NCBI GenBank assembly: GCA_036501535.1
Contig: DASYAE010000067.1
Span: 1-56,663 of the forward strand
DNA: 56,663 bases
Source of the DNA: DASYAE01 sp036501535
Lineage (GTDB): Bacteria > Actinomycetota > Actinomycetes > Streptomycetales > Catenulisporaceae
Direction of reading: 5' to 3'
The notes under the pieces are model-generated. The model was not told the DNA's origin. It did no database searches and was given only the letters and a program-made list of their open reading frames with translations. Positions 31,277-39,569 of the stretch are shown here, piece after piece; position 1 is the stretch's first letter; every line of letters starts with the position of its first letter. Position numbers and translations under genes: made by a program.

Positions 31277-32245
31277 TTACCAAGCCAGCTGCGCGATGAC
31301 CAGGTTCGGGTCCGTCCGCAGGCTGTAGGACGCCGAGGTGATGTAGACCTCGTTGCCGCGCACCAGGACCGCGGTCGGCCCCGAGATGCCGTCCTGGCCG
31401 GTGAGCACGACGGAGGAGCTGCCGTCGGGCTGGACGAGGTCGACCTCGTTCTCCAGGTTGATCGCGGCGATGATCTCGTCGCTGCAGCCGACGAAGTCGA
31501 AGTCGTCGATCCCGGCCAGGCCGCTGGCCTTGATCTCGTCGGCGCCGGCGGATCCGTCCCGCTCGATCGGGATCCGGACGATGGTGCCCTGGTCCATGTT
31601 CGTGATCCACACCGCGCCGTCGTGCAGCTTCGTGCCGTCGGCGCCGATGAAGTCGACGATGTCGAGGTCAGGACCGGTCGCCCACTCGGTGGCCGCGCCG
31701 CCGTGGATCGACATCCGCCACACGGTGCCGAGCACCGAGTCGGCGCTGTAGAGCTCGCCGGTGGCCGCGTCAAGAGCGAGGCCGTTGGGCAGGCTGTCGG
31801 CGGGCAGTGCGACGATGCGCTCGGGCGTGCCGCCCGGGGTCAGGCGGTACAGGCCGGTCAGGTCGGCGGTCCCGGTCACGTACAGGAAGTAGAGCGTGCC
31901 GTTCGGCGCCCGCACGATCCCGGAGACCAGCGGGAAGTGGATGGCCGGGGTGTTCACGCCGCCGTCGGCGGGCGCGGGCATGGTCGCGAGGACCTGCTGC
32001 GTGCCGTCGGGGTAGACCCGGACCACCTGGCGCGCGGCGGACATGGTCAGGTCGACGGCGCCGTCCGGCTCGAGCGCTATGTTCTCCGGCTGCTGGCCGG
32101 TGGCCAGGTCGAAGTGGTCGGCGATACTCACCCGGACGAACGGGCTCGTCGGCGCGGCCGACGCCACGGCCGGGGCCACCGCGGTGACACCGGTCCCGAT
32201 CAGGATGCCCGCCGTCACAGCGGACCCGAAAAGCTTCTTGCGCAT
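31277..32245 (-). CDS. Secreted ScyD/ScyE-like beta-propeller protein
   Basis: 322 residues from the ATG at 32245 (MRKKLFGSAVTAGILIGTGV), with GGGAGAAGAAAGAG upstream. A Sec signal peptide of about 30 residues ends near AVASAA. The mature protein has repeated four-stranded blades of NHL/SGL type (GVNTPAIHFPLVSGIVRAPN, DSLPNGLALDAATGELYSAD, GISGPTAVLVRGNEVYITSA), as in the ScyD/ScyE family common in streptomycetes. These proteins bind or hydrolyse small ligands; actinobacterial members have no defined function that I know. A strong hairpin lies in its upstream region and a terminator downstream, so it is probably monocistronic. Confidence 0.83.
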   Translation of the reverse strand: MRKKLFGSAVTAGILIGTGVTAVAPAVASAAPTSPFVRVSIADHFDLATGQQPENIALEPDGAVDLTMSAARQVVRVYPDGTQQVLATMPAPADGGVNTPAIHFPLVSGIVRAPNGTLYFLYVTGTADLTGLYRLTPGGTPERIVALPADSLPNGLALDAATGELYSADSVLGTVWRMSIHGGAATEWATGPDLDIVDFIGADGTKLHDGAVWITNMDQGTIVRIPIERDGSAGADEIKASGLAGIDDFDFVGCSDEIIAAINLENEVDLVQPDGSSSVVLTGQDGISGPTAVLVRGNEVYITSASYSLRTDPNLVIAQLAW

Positions 32246-32318
32246 CTCTTTCTTCTCCCATCCGGGGTGTTTTCGGGCATGCGGCAGCGACACGCCGACG
32301 CATGGAGTGCGAAACGTG

Positions 32319-32354
32319 GGTTCCCGCCGGGCGCGCTGTCGCCCCGCGGGAACC
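32319..32354. other. Strong hairpin upstream of the propeller gene
   Basis: Arms of 9 bp (GGTTCCCGC at 32319-32327 and its complement ending at 32354) and 5 bp (GGGCG / CGCCC) are separated by a single C-C mismatch and enclose the loop CGCTGT. It lies 74 bp upstream of the leftward propeller start and 107 bp before the rightward arginase-like gene. It could be a 5' leader element of the former or a terminator insulating the two. Confidence 0.6.
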
Positions 32355-32460
32355 GCGGCACGCCGTTGTCGGCCGTGCCCGGGTTATGACAAGTTCTAGC
32401 AGCACCCGCTCGAGGTTCGACTGAGCCTGAGGTGAGCGGCGAGCCCGATGGAGGTCGGCG

Positions 32461-33384
32461 ATGGCGGCATGGGTCCTGATCGGAGTGCCGAGCAGTGCGG
32501 GCGCGCACCATGCGGGGCAGGAGCGGGCCCCGGCCGCGCTGCGTCAGGCGGGGCTGCTTTCCCGGCTGCGGGCGGCAGGGCTCGACATCACCGATGCCGG
32601 GGATCTGCCGGTGACGCCGTTCGCGGTGGATCACGAGCATCCGAAGGCCCGCAATGTGGCGGCGGTGGCCTCGGTGGCCCGCCGGGTCGCCGACGCGGTC
32701 GCCGGTCACCTCGCCGCCGGGCTGGTTCCGCTGGTCGTCGGCGGGGACTGCACGATCACGCTCGGCGTGGTCGCGGGATTCCGCCGCCATCATCCGGACG
32801 TCGGCCTGATCTACGCTGACGGGGATTCAGACGTGCAGGTCCCCGGGACGGCCGAGACCGGCTCCGGGATCTGCGACGCGACAGGCGTCGCACACCTGCT
32901 CGGGCACGGCGCGGCCGAGTTGACCGGGCTGGCCGGCGAGTCTGGGGTGCCGCTGCTCGATCCGGCCCGGCTGGCCATCGTCGGCAGCGATCCGCGGGAG
33001 ACCGACGATGCGGGGCGGCGGTTCCTCGAGCGCGCCGGGGTCGACTTCCAGGAGGCGCCCGCCCTCATCGCCGGTCCCGCCGAGGCCGCTCAGCGCGCGC
33101 TTGCCGCGGTCGCCCCGGCCGGCGGGCCCGTGGTCGTGCACTTCGATGTGGACCTGATCGACTCCGGCGACCTTCCGCTCGGCAACTTCCCGCACTACGG
33201 CTCGGGCGTGAGCCTGGACCACGCGGTCACCTTGCTGCGCGCGCTGCGGGTGCATCCCTCGTTCGCAGGGATGGTGCTCACCGAGGTCAACCCCACCCAC
33301 GACGCCGACGGCAGCCAACTCGAGCGGTATGTGAACGCCGTCGTCGAGGTGCTTGCCGCGCCAACTAACACAGCGCCGATTTAG
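32461..33384 (+). CDS. Arginase-fold protein with altered metal ligands
   Basis: 307 residues of the ureohydrolase (arginase/agmatinase) fold. Metal-site motifs are recognisable but changed: GGDC (94-97) instead of GGDH, and DGDSD (120-124) instead of DAHxD, so both His ligands are replaced by Cys and Asp. HFDVDLID and TEVNPTHD keep the C-terminal Asp and Glu. I recall actinobacterial subfamilies with similar changes, so the site is probably functional with another metal or substrate. It is unlikely to be a plain arginase. The ATG follows GGAGGTCGG. Its stop overlaps the convergent pabAB gene by 4 bases. Confidence 0.8.
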   Translation: MAAWVLIGVPSSAGAHHAGQERAPAALRQAGLLSRLRAAGLDITDAGDLPVTPFAVDHEHPKARNVAAVASVARRVADAVAGHLAAGLVPLVVGGDCTITLGVVAGFRRHHPDVGLIYADGDSDVQVPGTAETGSGICDATGVAHLLGHGAAELTGLAGESGVPLLDPARLAIVGSDPRETDDAGRRFLERAGVDFQEAPALIAGPAEAAQRALAAVAPAGGPVVVHFDVDLIDSGDLPLGNFPHYGSGVSLDHAVTLLRALRVHPSFAGMVLTEVNPTHDADGSQLERYVNAVVEVLAAPTNTAPI

Positions 33385-35663
33385 TCGTCAGGCATGACAG
33401 CCTGGAGCGCCGCGGCTGCTTTGACGAGCATTTCGTCGTATTCGTCATCGGGGTCCGAGTCGAGCACGATCGCTCCGCCGGCGCCGATGGTCAGGGCGTC
33501 GTCACTGACGACGGCCGTCCGGATGACGATGCTGAGATCGGCCGTGCCCGAAGCGGAGAGGTAGCCGATCGCGCCGGAGTAGATGCCGCGCAGCCGGCCT
33601 TCGAGCCGGTCCAGGATCTCCATCGAACGCAGCTTCGGCGCTCCGGTCATCGAGCCGCCGGGGAAGCAGGCGCGCACGGCGGCCACGGGCGGCACCTCGG
33701 GGCGCAGCCTGCCGCGCACGGTCGAGACCAGCTGGTGCACCGTCGCATAGCTCTCGGTCGCGAGGAACGCCGGGACGTGGACCGAGCCGACCTCGCAGAC
33801 CCGCCCGAGGTCGTTGCGCAGCAGGTCGACGATCATGAGGTTCTCGGCGCGGGTCTTCGGATCCGTCTGCAGCGACCGGCGGGCCGCCTCGTCGCGGGCC
33901 GGGTCGTCGCTGCGCGGCGCCGTGCCCTTGATCGGTTTGCTCTCGATCACGCGGCGGCGGTCCACCCGCAGGAAGCGCTCGGGCGAGGAGCTGAGCACCC
34001 AGGTGTCGCCGAAGCGCAGCAGGGCCGCGTACGGCGCCGGGTTCGCGGCTCGCAGCCGCCGGTAGCAGTCCACGGGGTCGGCCGGCCCCGGCAGCGTCGC
34101 GGTGGTGGTGAGGCAGAGCTCGTAGCTCTCGCCTGCGTGCAGCTGGCGCTGGCACTCGGCGATGTCCGCGAGGTATCCCGCCTTGTCGCGGGCGAGGTGC
34201 GAGGCCGCGTGGGCGATCGTGCGGTCGCGGCGCTCTTGCGCAACGGCGGCGGCAGAGGCCGAGTCGGAGTCGGCCGCGGCAGCGGTGGCAGGGCTCGCCT
34301 GCTCGCGTCTCCGCGCGGCGATGGGCAGGTCGGCGAGCAGCTTGGCAGTGGCCTGAAGCCAGGCGTCTGTTTCCGCCGCGGCCTCCGGCGGGCACAGCGC
34401 CACCGCATACGTGCGGGCTTCTACGTGGTCGATGGCCACGAACCGGTCGCAGAACAGCCATTGCGCGTCGTGTCCGGGCGACCTGTGGCCGTGCGGGCTC
34501 CCGCAGTCGGCCCGCAGTTCGTAGCCGAAGTAGCCGACGTAGCCGCCGGCGAATTCGAAGGGCAGCGCGGGGTCGGGGGCAGCAGTCAGTGCGCGCAGTC
34601 GCTCGTCGAGCACGTCGAAGATCGATCCCGGACAGGCGACGGTCTGCGACGTTCCTCGCCGCACCTGCGCTTGGCCGTCGTGGACGCGGTATTCCACCGT
34701 TTCGCCGAGCGGCCCTTGGGTGTCGCCGAGGAAGGAGAAGCGGGAGTACGGCGCATCGACGCGCGCGCTGTCCAGCCAGAACAGGGGGCTGCTTTGCCGG
34801 TACAGGGCGTCGAAGACCGCTTCGGCATCGACTTCGGCATCGATGACCGTGTGCCTGATCTCCAGCGCACGCTCGGCCCCAGCTCTGGCCGCGGCTCCCG
34901 CAGCGCGGTCCGCCTCCGCCGCCGGGGCGACGGGCGCTGGACCGACGGGCACTGGTCGCACCGAGCGTGACCGCCTGTCCGAAGCCGCTTCCCACGCGAC
35001 CCGGCGGAAGTTGCGGATCGTCTGCGCGCCGTGTTCGGACGCCACCGACTCCGGATGGAACTGCACGCCCCACCACGGCCGGGAGCGATGGCGCACGGCC
35101 ATGACCACGCCGTCCTCGGCTCGGGCGATGGCCAGGAGCTCGTCGGGCAGAGGGTCGGCCAGGCACAGGGAGTGGTAGCGCACCGCCGTGAACTGCTGGG
35201 GGATGTCGGAGAACAACGCATCGCCCGTGTGGGTGACCGTGGTGAGGTGGCCGTGCCGCGGCTGGGGTGCCGGGACGACGCGCGCGCCGGCCGCCTCACC
35301 GAGCCCCTGGTGCCCAAGGCACACACCGAGCACCGGGATGCGGCCGTGCCGGAAGACGTCGCGGCAGTGCCCGAAGTCGGCCTCGACGCTCGGGCGCCCC
35401 GGGCCCGGCGAGAGCACCGCGGCGTCGAAGTCGTCGAGGTCGAGGCGGGCCCACCGCGGGTCGTCGTTGGCGACGACGACCGGTTCGCACCCGGACTCCT
35501 CCGCGATCAGCTGGAAGAGGTTGTACGTGTACGAGTCGTGGTTGTCGATAAGCAGGATGTCGATGACATGCTCCAGCGCTTCAGAGCACGGCGGGCGCGC
35601 TGACGGGTCGGGGGCGCGGGTAAAGCACGCCGCCCGACAGATCCTCATCCTCCCGGTACACAT
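33381..35663 (-). CDS. pabAB: Fused aminodeoxychorismate synthase (PabA-PabB)
   Basis: Up to 760 residues. About 33-220 is the glutamine amidotransferase part (LLIDNHDSYTYNLFQLI; catalytic C115 in GVCLGHQ; H203 and E205 in FHPES). About 265-755 is the chorismate-binding part (SSSPERFL, SKPIKGTAPR, FPGGSMTGAPKLRSMEILDR). It converts chorismate and glutamine to 4-amino-4-deoxychorismate. Fused PabAB proteins are typical of secondary pathways using p-aminobenzoate or its amino-chorismate relatives; folate synthesis usually uses separate subunits. The start is unclear: the conserved N-terminus begins at 35567 with GTC, the nearest upstream candidate is a CTG at 35576, and ATGs at 35648 and 35663 lie inside the ligase gene without a usable ribosome site. 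Confidence 0.9.
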   Translation of the reverse strand: MCTGRMRICRAACFTRAPDPSARPPCSEALEHVIDILLIDNHDSYTYNLFQLIAEESGCEPVVVANDDPRWARLDLDDFDAAVLSPGPGRPSVEADFGHCRDVFRHGRIPVLGVCLGHQGLGEAAGARVVPAPQPRHGHLTTVTHTGDALFSDIPQQFTAVRYHSLCLADPLPDELLAIARAEDGVVMAVRHRSRPWWGVQFHPESVASEHGAQTIRNFRRVAWEAASDRRSRSVRPVPVGPAPVAPAAEADRAAGAAARAGAERALEIRHTVIDAEVDAEAVFDALYRQSSPLFWLDSARVDAPYSRFSFLGDTQGPLGETVEYRVHDGQAQVRRGTSQTVACPGSIFDVLDERLRALTAAPDPALPFEFAGGYVGYFGYELRADCGSPHGHRSPGHDAQWLFCDRFVAIDHVEARTYAVALCPPEAAAETDAWLQATAKLLADLPIAARRREQASPATAAAADSDSASAAAVAQERRDRTIAHAASHLARDKAGYLADIAECQRQLHAGESYELCLTTTATLPGPADPVDCYRRLRAANPAPYAALLRFGDTWVLSSSPERFLRVDRRRVIESKPIKGTAPRSDDPARDEAARRSLQTDPKTRAENLMIVDLLRNDLGRVCEVGSVHVPAFLATESYATVHQLVSTVRGRLRPEVPPVAAVRACFPGGSMTGAPKLRSMEILDRLEGRLRGIYSGAIGYLSASGTADLSIVIRTAVVSDDALTIGAGGAIVLDSDPDDEYDEMLVKAAAALQAVMPDD

Positions 35664-36936
35664 ACCGGGGCTTGGCGAACTGCTCCTGCTCGGTCAGCGC
35701 ATCGAGGGGAACCAGCGTGCCGGGGGCGACGGTGCGCGCCTCGATGCCTCCGCCGAACCGCTCGCGCAGGGCCTTGTCAAGCTGCGCCGCGGCCTCGCGG
35801 GCGTCTTCGGGCTCGGCCTCGATCTCCACGCGCAGGCTGCCCGGACCGGCGACGGCCCGCCAGAACAGCACGCCCAGGTACTCCGGCAAGCTGAACACGA
35901 CCTCCTCGAACTCGACCGAGGAGCGGGGGCCCCGGCCGGTGTCCAGCAGGGACTCCGGGCGGCCCAGCACCTGAAGGGTCGGCAGCTGCCACCCGCAGTC
36001 GCAGGGCTCATAGCGCAGCTCGACCAGGTCGCCGACCAGGTAGCGCAGCAGCGGCATGGCCCGCCGGCGCAGCGTGGTGACGATGAGCTGCCCCGTGCCT
36101 TCCGCGCTGATCGCGCCGGTGTGCGGGTCGCGCACCTCGGGCAGATAGCGGTCCGCCCACAAGTGCAGGCGCCCGGCAGAGCACTGACCGCCCAGGTTGC
36201 CGCCGCATTCCGAGACGCCGTAGCTCTGGTAAACCGTCGCGCCTTTCCACAGCGCCTCTATCCGAGCGCGCTTGGCGTCGCTGAGCGGTTCGCCGAAGGA
36301 GATGATCCCGCGCAGCGTGTGGCTTCGCCCCGGCATGTCGGCCTCCGGCCACAGGCGTGCGCAGGCCGCCCACAGCAGCGGTTCCAGCGGTAGGCAGCAG
36401 GCCACTGTCACGTCCAGGTCGCGCATCAGGCGCAGCGCACGCCGGAGCGGCATCGCCGAGCTGCGGCTGTCCGCCGGAACGACGAGGGCGCCGACCGCGC
36501 GGGCCGCCGCGTGCATCTGGTGCGCGGCGGTGACCATCGCGTACGGCGTCTTGACCATGACGGTGTCGTCGACTCGCAGTCCCACGCCGCCGCGCAGCAC
36601 CCGGTCCAGCAGTTCGGACCAGTCGTCCTGCGTCATGTACGAGGCGGTGGACCGGCCCGTGGCGGTCCCACTCGACTCGTGGTACGAGACAAGCTCGCGG
36701 CGGGGGACGGCGAGGAACCCGAAGGGATACCCCGCGCGCAGCTGGTCCTTCGTCGTCAGCGCGAGCCGGTTCAGCTGTTCCAGCGCGTCCTCGCCGCGGT
36801 GCGGCGTCGAGATGCCCGTGTAGGCCGGGGACCGGGCGGCCCGGGCGAAGACCTCGGGAAGTGCGTCACGCTGCAGGGCGCGTAGCCCGTCCATGCTGTT
36901 CCAGCTGCCCATGCGCGGCAAGGTGCTGTCGGTCAT
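35581..36936 (-). CDS. Phenylacetate-CoA-ligase-like (PaaK family) adenylate-forming enzyme
   Basis: 451 residues from the ATG at 36936, preceded by GGGAGACGG. PaaK-type landmarks are SPAYTG, LALTTKDQLRAGYPFGFLAV, the ATP loop SYHESSGTATGR, IISFGEPLSDAKRARIEALW, YQSYGVSECGG, a Cys pair YEPCDCGW in a late domain loop, and PRYVYREDEDL at the end. The family activates an aryl or alkyl carboxylate as the acyl-AMP and often transfers it to CoA or a carrier protein. It is followed by pabAB on the same strand, their frames meeting near 35581, so an aminobenzoate-type acid is a natural candidate substrate (inference). Confidence 0.83.
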   Translation of the reverse strand: MTDSTLPRMGSWNSMDGLRALQRDALPEVFARAARSPAYTGISTPHRGEDALEQLNRLALTTKDQLRAGYPFGFLAVPRRELVSYHESSGTATGRSTASYMTQDDWSELLDRVLRGGVGLRVDDTVMVKTPYAMVTAAHQMHAAARAVGALVVPADSRSSAMPLRRALRLMRDLDVTVACCLPLEPLLWAACARLWPEADMPGRSHTLRGIISFGEPLSDAKRARIEALWKGATVYQSYGVSECGGNLGGQCSAGRLHLWADRYLPEVRDPHTGAISAEGTGQLIVTTLRRRAMPLLRYLVGDLVELRYEPCDCGWQLPTLQVLGRPESLLDTGRGPRSSVEFEEVVFSLPEYLGVLFWRAVAGPGSLRVEIEAEPEDAREAAAQLDKALRERFGGGIEARTVAPGTLVPLDALTEQEQFAKPRYVYREDEDLSGGVLYPRPRPVSAPAVL

Positions 36937-37115
36937 CGATCCGTCTCCCGTCAGTCGGCGGCCGCCAGATGCATACATAAATCATCGCAGACCGATTCCG
37001 GCGAATAGCTGGATAGTGAGCCATATGAGTGACTATGTGTCAGATGCCCGAAAATCCGTAGCTAAGATCGTTGACCGTCAGTCCTTGTCCCGCAGCGATT
37101 CGGAGCCTGCTGACC

Positions 37116-38351
37116 ATGTCGTCCTTCCTGCGCTACGACGAACTCATGGGATCCGTCCACGGCGACGATGGGGGCAGGACCTTCGCACTGGTGTGCGTAC
37201 TGTGCGGACGCCCGGAGACCGAGGACCGGCTCAACCGCTGCACCGACTGCGGCGGCGCGATCGACGCGCTGCACGACCTGACCGACGTTCAGATCCGCCC
37301 CTCCCCCAACCCGCTGCTGCGGTATTTCGACCTGCTCCCGCTGCGCGGCCCCGCGTCGGCGGCGTGGCTCGGCGAGGGCAACACCCCCTGCATCCACGCG
37401 GAACGCCTCGGCGCGGCCGTCGGCTTGGACCGGCTGTACCTCAAGGACGAGGGGGCCAATCCGACCCGGTCGACCAAGGACCGCATCGCGTCGCTGGGCC
37501 TGTCCCGGTTCGGCGAGGTCGGGGTGAAGGCCCTGGTGATCGCGTCCACGGGCAACAGCTCCACGGCGTATGCGCGCGCCGCACAGCTGCTCGGCGGGGT
37601 GCAGTTGCACGTATTCTGCGGCACCCGGTTCCTACCGCGCCTCAACTACGTGGACCACCCCGCCGTCATCACGCACGTGGTCGCCGGCGGCTTCGACGCG
37701 GCGGGCGCCGTCGCCAAACGCTTCGCGGCCGACGAGGGCATCCACTTCGAGGGCGGGTTCTTCAGTCTGAGCCGGCGCGAAGGCCTCAAGCTCGCCTACC
37801 TGGAGGCCTTCGACCAGATGCCGCAGGCCCCTGCATTCGTCTTCCAAGCGGTCAGCAGCGGTATGGGGCTGCTCGGCGGCTACAAGGGGGCGCTGGAATA
37901 CCACCGGCTCGGCCGGCTGTCGCGGGTGCCCGGATTCGTCGCCGTCCAGCAGGAGAGCTGCGCCCCGATGGTGCGCGCGTTCCACGAGCGCGCCGAGCAG
38001 ATCGCCGACGAGCACATCGTGCGCAACCCGACCGGCGTCGCGGAGGCCATCCTGCGCGGCAATCCCACCCAGAGCTACCGCTATATCCGAGCCGTGTGCG
38101 AGGACAGCGGCGGCACCATGACCGCGGTCGACGAATCCGCCATCCACGCAGCGCGCCGGCAGTTGGAGGAGCTCGAGGGGATCCGCAGCTGCCACGCAGC
38201 GGCCGCCGCGCTCGCCGGGGCGATCCGGCTGCGCGGGGAGGGCCTGCTCGAGGCGGACACGCCGGTCCTGGTCAACCTCACCGGCGCCGACCGCCCGCTC
38301 GCGCCCGTGCCGACGCGGCTGGTGACGCACGAAGCGCCGGAGACGCAGTGA
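37116..38351 (+). CDS. Threonine-synthase-like PLP enzyme with N-terminal Cys4 module
   Basis: 411 residues from the ATG at 37116; a TTG 15 codons upstream is also open. A zinc-ribbon-like segment has C27, C30, C42 and C45 (CVLCGR ... CTDCGG). The fold-type II PLP core has K121 (NPTRSTKDRIA), the phosphate or substrate loop STGNSSTAYARAAQ and QAVSSGMGLLGG. Threonine synthases and cysteate or diaminopropionate-forming relatives share this core. The context suggests a beta- or gamma-replacement making an unusual amino acid rather than primary threonine synthesis. It is divergent from the PaaK-like gene and coupled (GTGA overlap) to the oxidase downstream. Confidence 0.8.
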   Translation: MSSFLRYDELMGSVHGDDGGRTFALVCVLCGRPETEDRLNRCTDCGGAIDALHDLTDVQIRPSPNPLLRYFDLLPLRGPASAAWLGEGNTPCIHAERLGAAVGLDRLYLKDEGANPTRSTKDRIASLGLSRFGEVGVKALVIASTGNSSTAYARAAQLLGGVQLHVFCGTRFLPRLNYVDHPAVITHVVAGGFDAAGAVAKRFAADEGIHFEGGFFSLSRREGLKLAYLEAFDQMPQAPAFVFQAVSSGMGLLGGYKGALEYHRLGRLSRVPGFVAVQQESCAPMVRAFHERAEQIADEHIVRNPTGVAEAILRGNPTQSYRYIRAVCEDSGGTMTAVDESAIHAARRQLEELEGIRSCHAAAAALAGAIRLRGEGLLEADTPVLVNLTGADRPLAPVPTRLVTHEAPETQ

Positions 38352-39550
38352 CCCGGCTGGCCAGGACAGGGACCGAAGCTGGGCCCGGGACCGGACCGCG
38401 CGTCGTGGTGATCGGGGCGGGCCTGTTGGGCGTCTCGACCGCGTTCCACCTCGCCCGCCGCGGCGCGCAGGTGGAGATCCTTGAGCGCGCCGCGCCGGCC
38501 GGCGGCACGTCGGCGTCGAGCTTCGCCAGGATCAGCGCCCTGCACAAGCTGCCGCGCGCCTACTTCGAACTCAACCACGCCGGTCTACGCGCCTGGCATG
38601 ACCTGGTGCGGACGATGCCCGACCTCCCGGGCGTGTATCTGTGCGGCAGCCACGTCTGTGGAGACGGCGACGGCGTTGACGGCTTCGCGCAGCACCTGCG
38701 CGACCTGGCCGCCTGGGGCGCCACGGTACGTCCATGCGAGCCGGGCGACCTCAAACCGCAAGACGGTGGCCCGGTGTGCCTGGCCGCGAACGCGGTCATG
38801 GCGGCGCTGCCGGAAGAGGGTTGGGTCGACGTCCCGGTGGCGGCCAACGCCCTTTTACAGGCCGCCCGGCAGGACGGGCAGACCGCCGTCCGGCTCGGGA
38901 GCGAGGTCGTCGGCATCGACGCCATGGCATCCGGCCTGCGCATCACTCTTGCCGACGGTAACCACACGACCGCAGATGCCGTGGTCAACGCGGCCGGCCC
39001 CGACTCAGGGGCGGTCGCGCGCCTGGTCGGGCGGCAGCTGCCGCTCTCGCCGTCCCGCGGGCTGCTGGTCGATCTGGACACCGCCGACTGCCAGGCCAAA
39101 CCGGCGATGGTGGAGGCCCCGCAAGCCACCGTGCGACCCACCGGCCAGCCCGCCCGCATCCAAGCGCGCGCAGACGCCGTCGATGCCGAACTCAACCGTC
39201 CTGACGCCGGGTCAGGTACCCGCGAACTCGACGCGCTGGCGCACCGCGTGTGCTCACTCGTCGGCGACGTCCTGCCCGCCTTTGCCCAGGCCACCGTGGC
39301 CTCGTACAAGGTCGGCGTGCGCTCTATGCCCGCCGATGGCTATCCCAGCATCGGCGCCGTCCGCGACATCCCCGGCTACTACGAGGCCGTAAGCCACAGC
39401 GGTGTCACACTCGGGGTGCTGCTGGGCCGCCTGCTCACCGAGGAGATCCTCACCGGCGACCGCAACCGGCTGGTGACGCCCTACGCACCCGACCGATTCA
39501 CCGCAGCCCCAAGCCGCGGAAGCGAGAGCGAGCGCGCTGCTTCGGTCTGA
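38348..39550 (+). CDS. DAO-family FAD-dependent amine/amino-acid oxidoreductase, with a TTA codon
   Basis: 400 residues from the GTG at 38348. The FAD motif is VVVIGAGLLGVSTAFHLARR, next to RAAPAGGTSASSFARISAL. The second FAD contact is DAVVNAAGPDSGAVARLVG and the C-terminal substrate/FAD signature is VSHSGVTLGVLLGRLL with SMPADGYPSIGAV. This is the glycine/sarcosine/D-amino-acid oxidase fold. It probably oxidises an amine or amino acid made by the PLP enzyme just upstream. A rare TTA leucine codon at 38855-38857 could make translation depend on the bldA-type tRNA, as in many actinobacterial secondary pathways. It converges on the ligase gene at 39570. Confidence 0.85.
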   Translation: MTRLARTGTEAGPGTGPRVVVIGAGLLGVSTAFHLARRGAQVEILERAAPAGGTSASSFARISALHKLPRAYFELNHAGLRAWHDLVRTMPDLPGVYLCGSHVCGDGDGVDGFAQHLRDLAAWGATVRPCEPGDLKPQDGGPVCLAANAVMAALPEEGWVDVPVAANALLQAARQDGQTAVRLGSEVVGIDAMASGLRITLADGNHTTADAVVNAAGPDSGAVARLVGRQLPLSPSRGLLVDLDTADCQAKPAMVEAPQATVRPTGQPARIQARADAVDAELNRPDAGSGTRELDALAHRVCSLVGDVLPAFAQATVASYKVGVRSMPADGYPSIGAVRDIPGYYEAVSHSGVTLGVLLGRLLTEEILTGDRNRLVTPYAPDRFTAAPSRGSESERAASV

Positions 39551-39569
39551 ATCCCGGCCTGAATCACCG

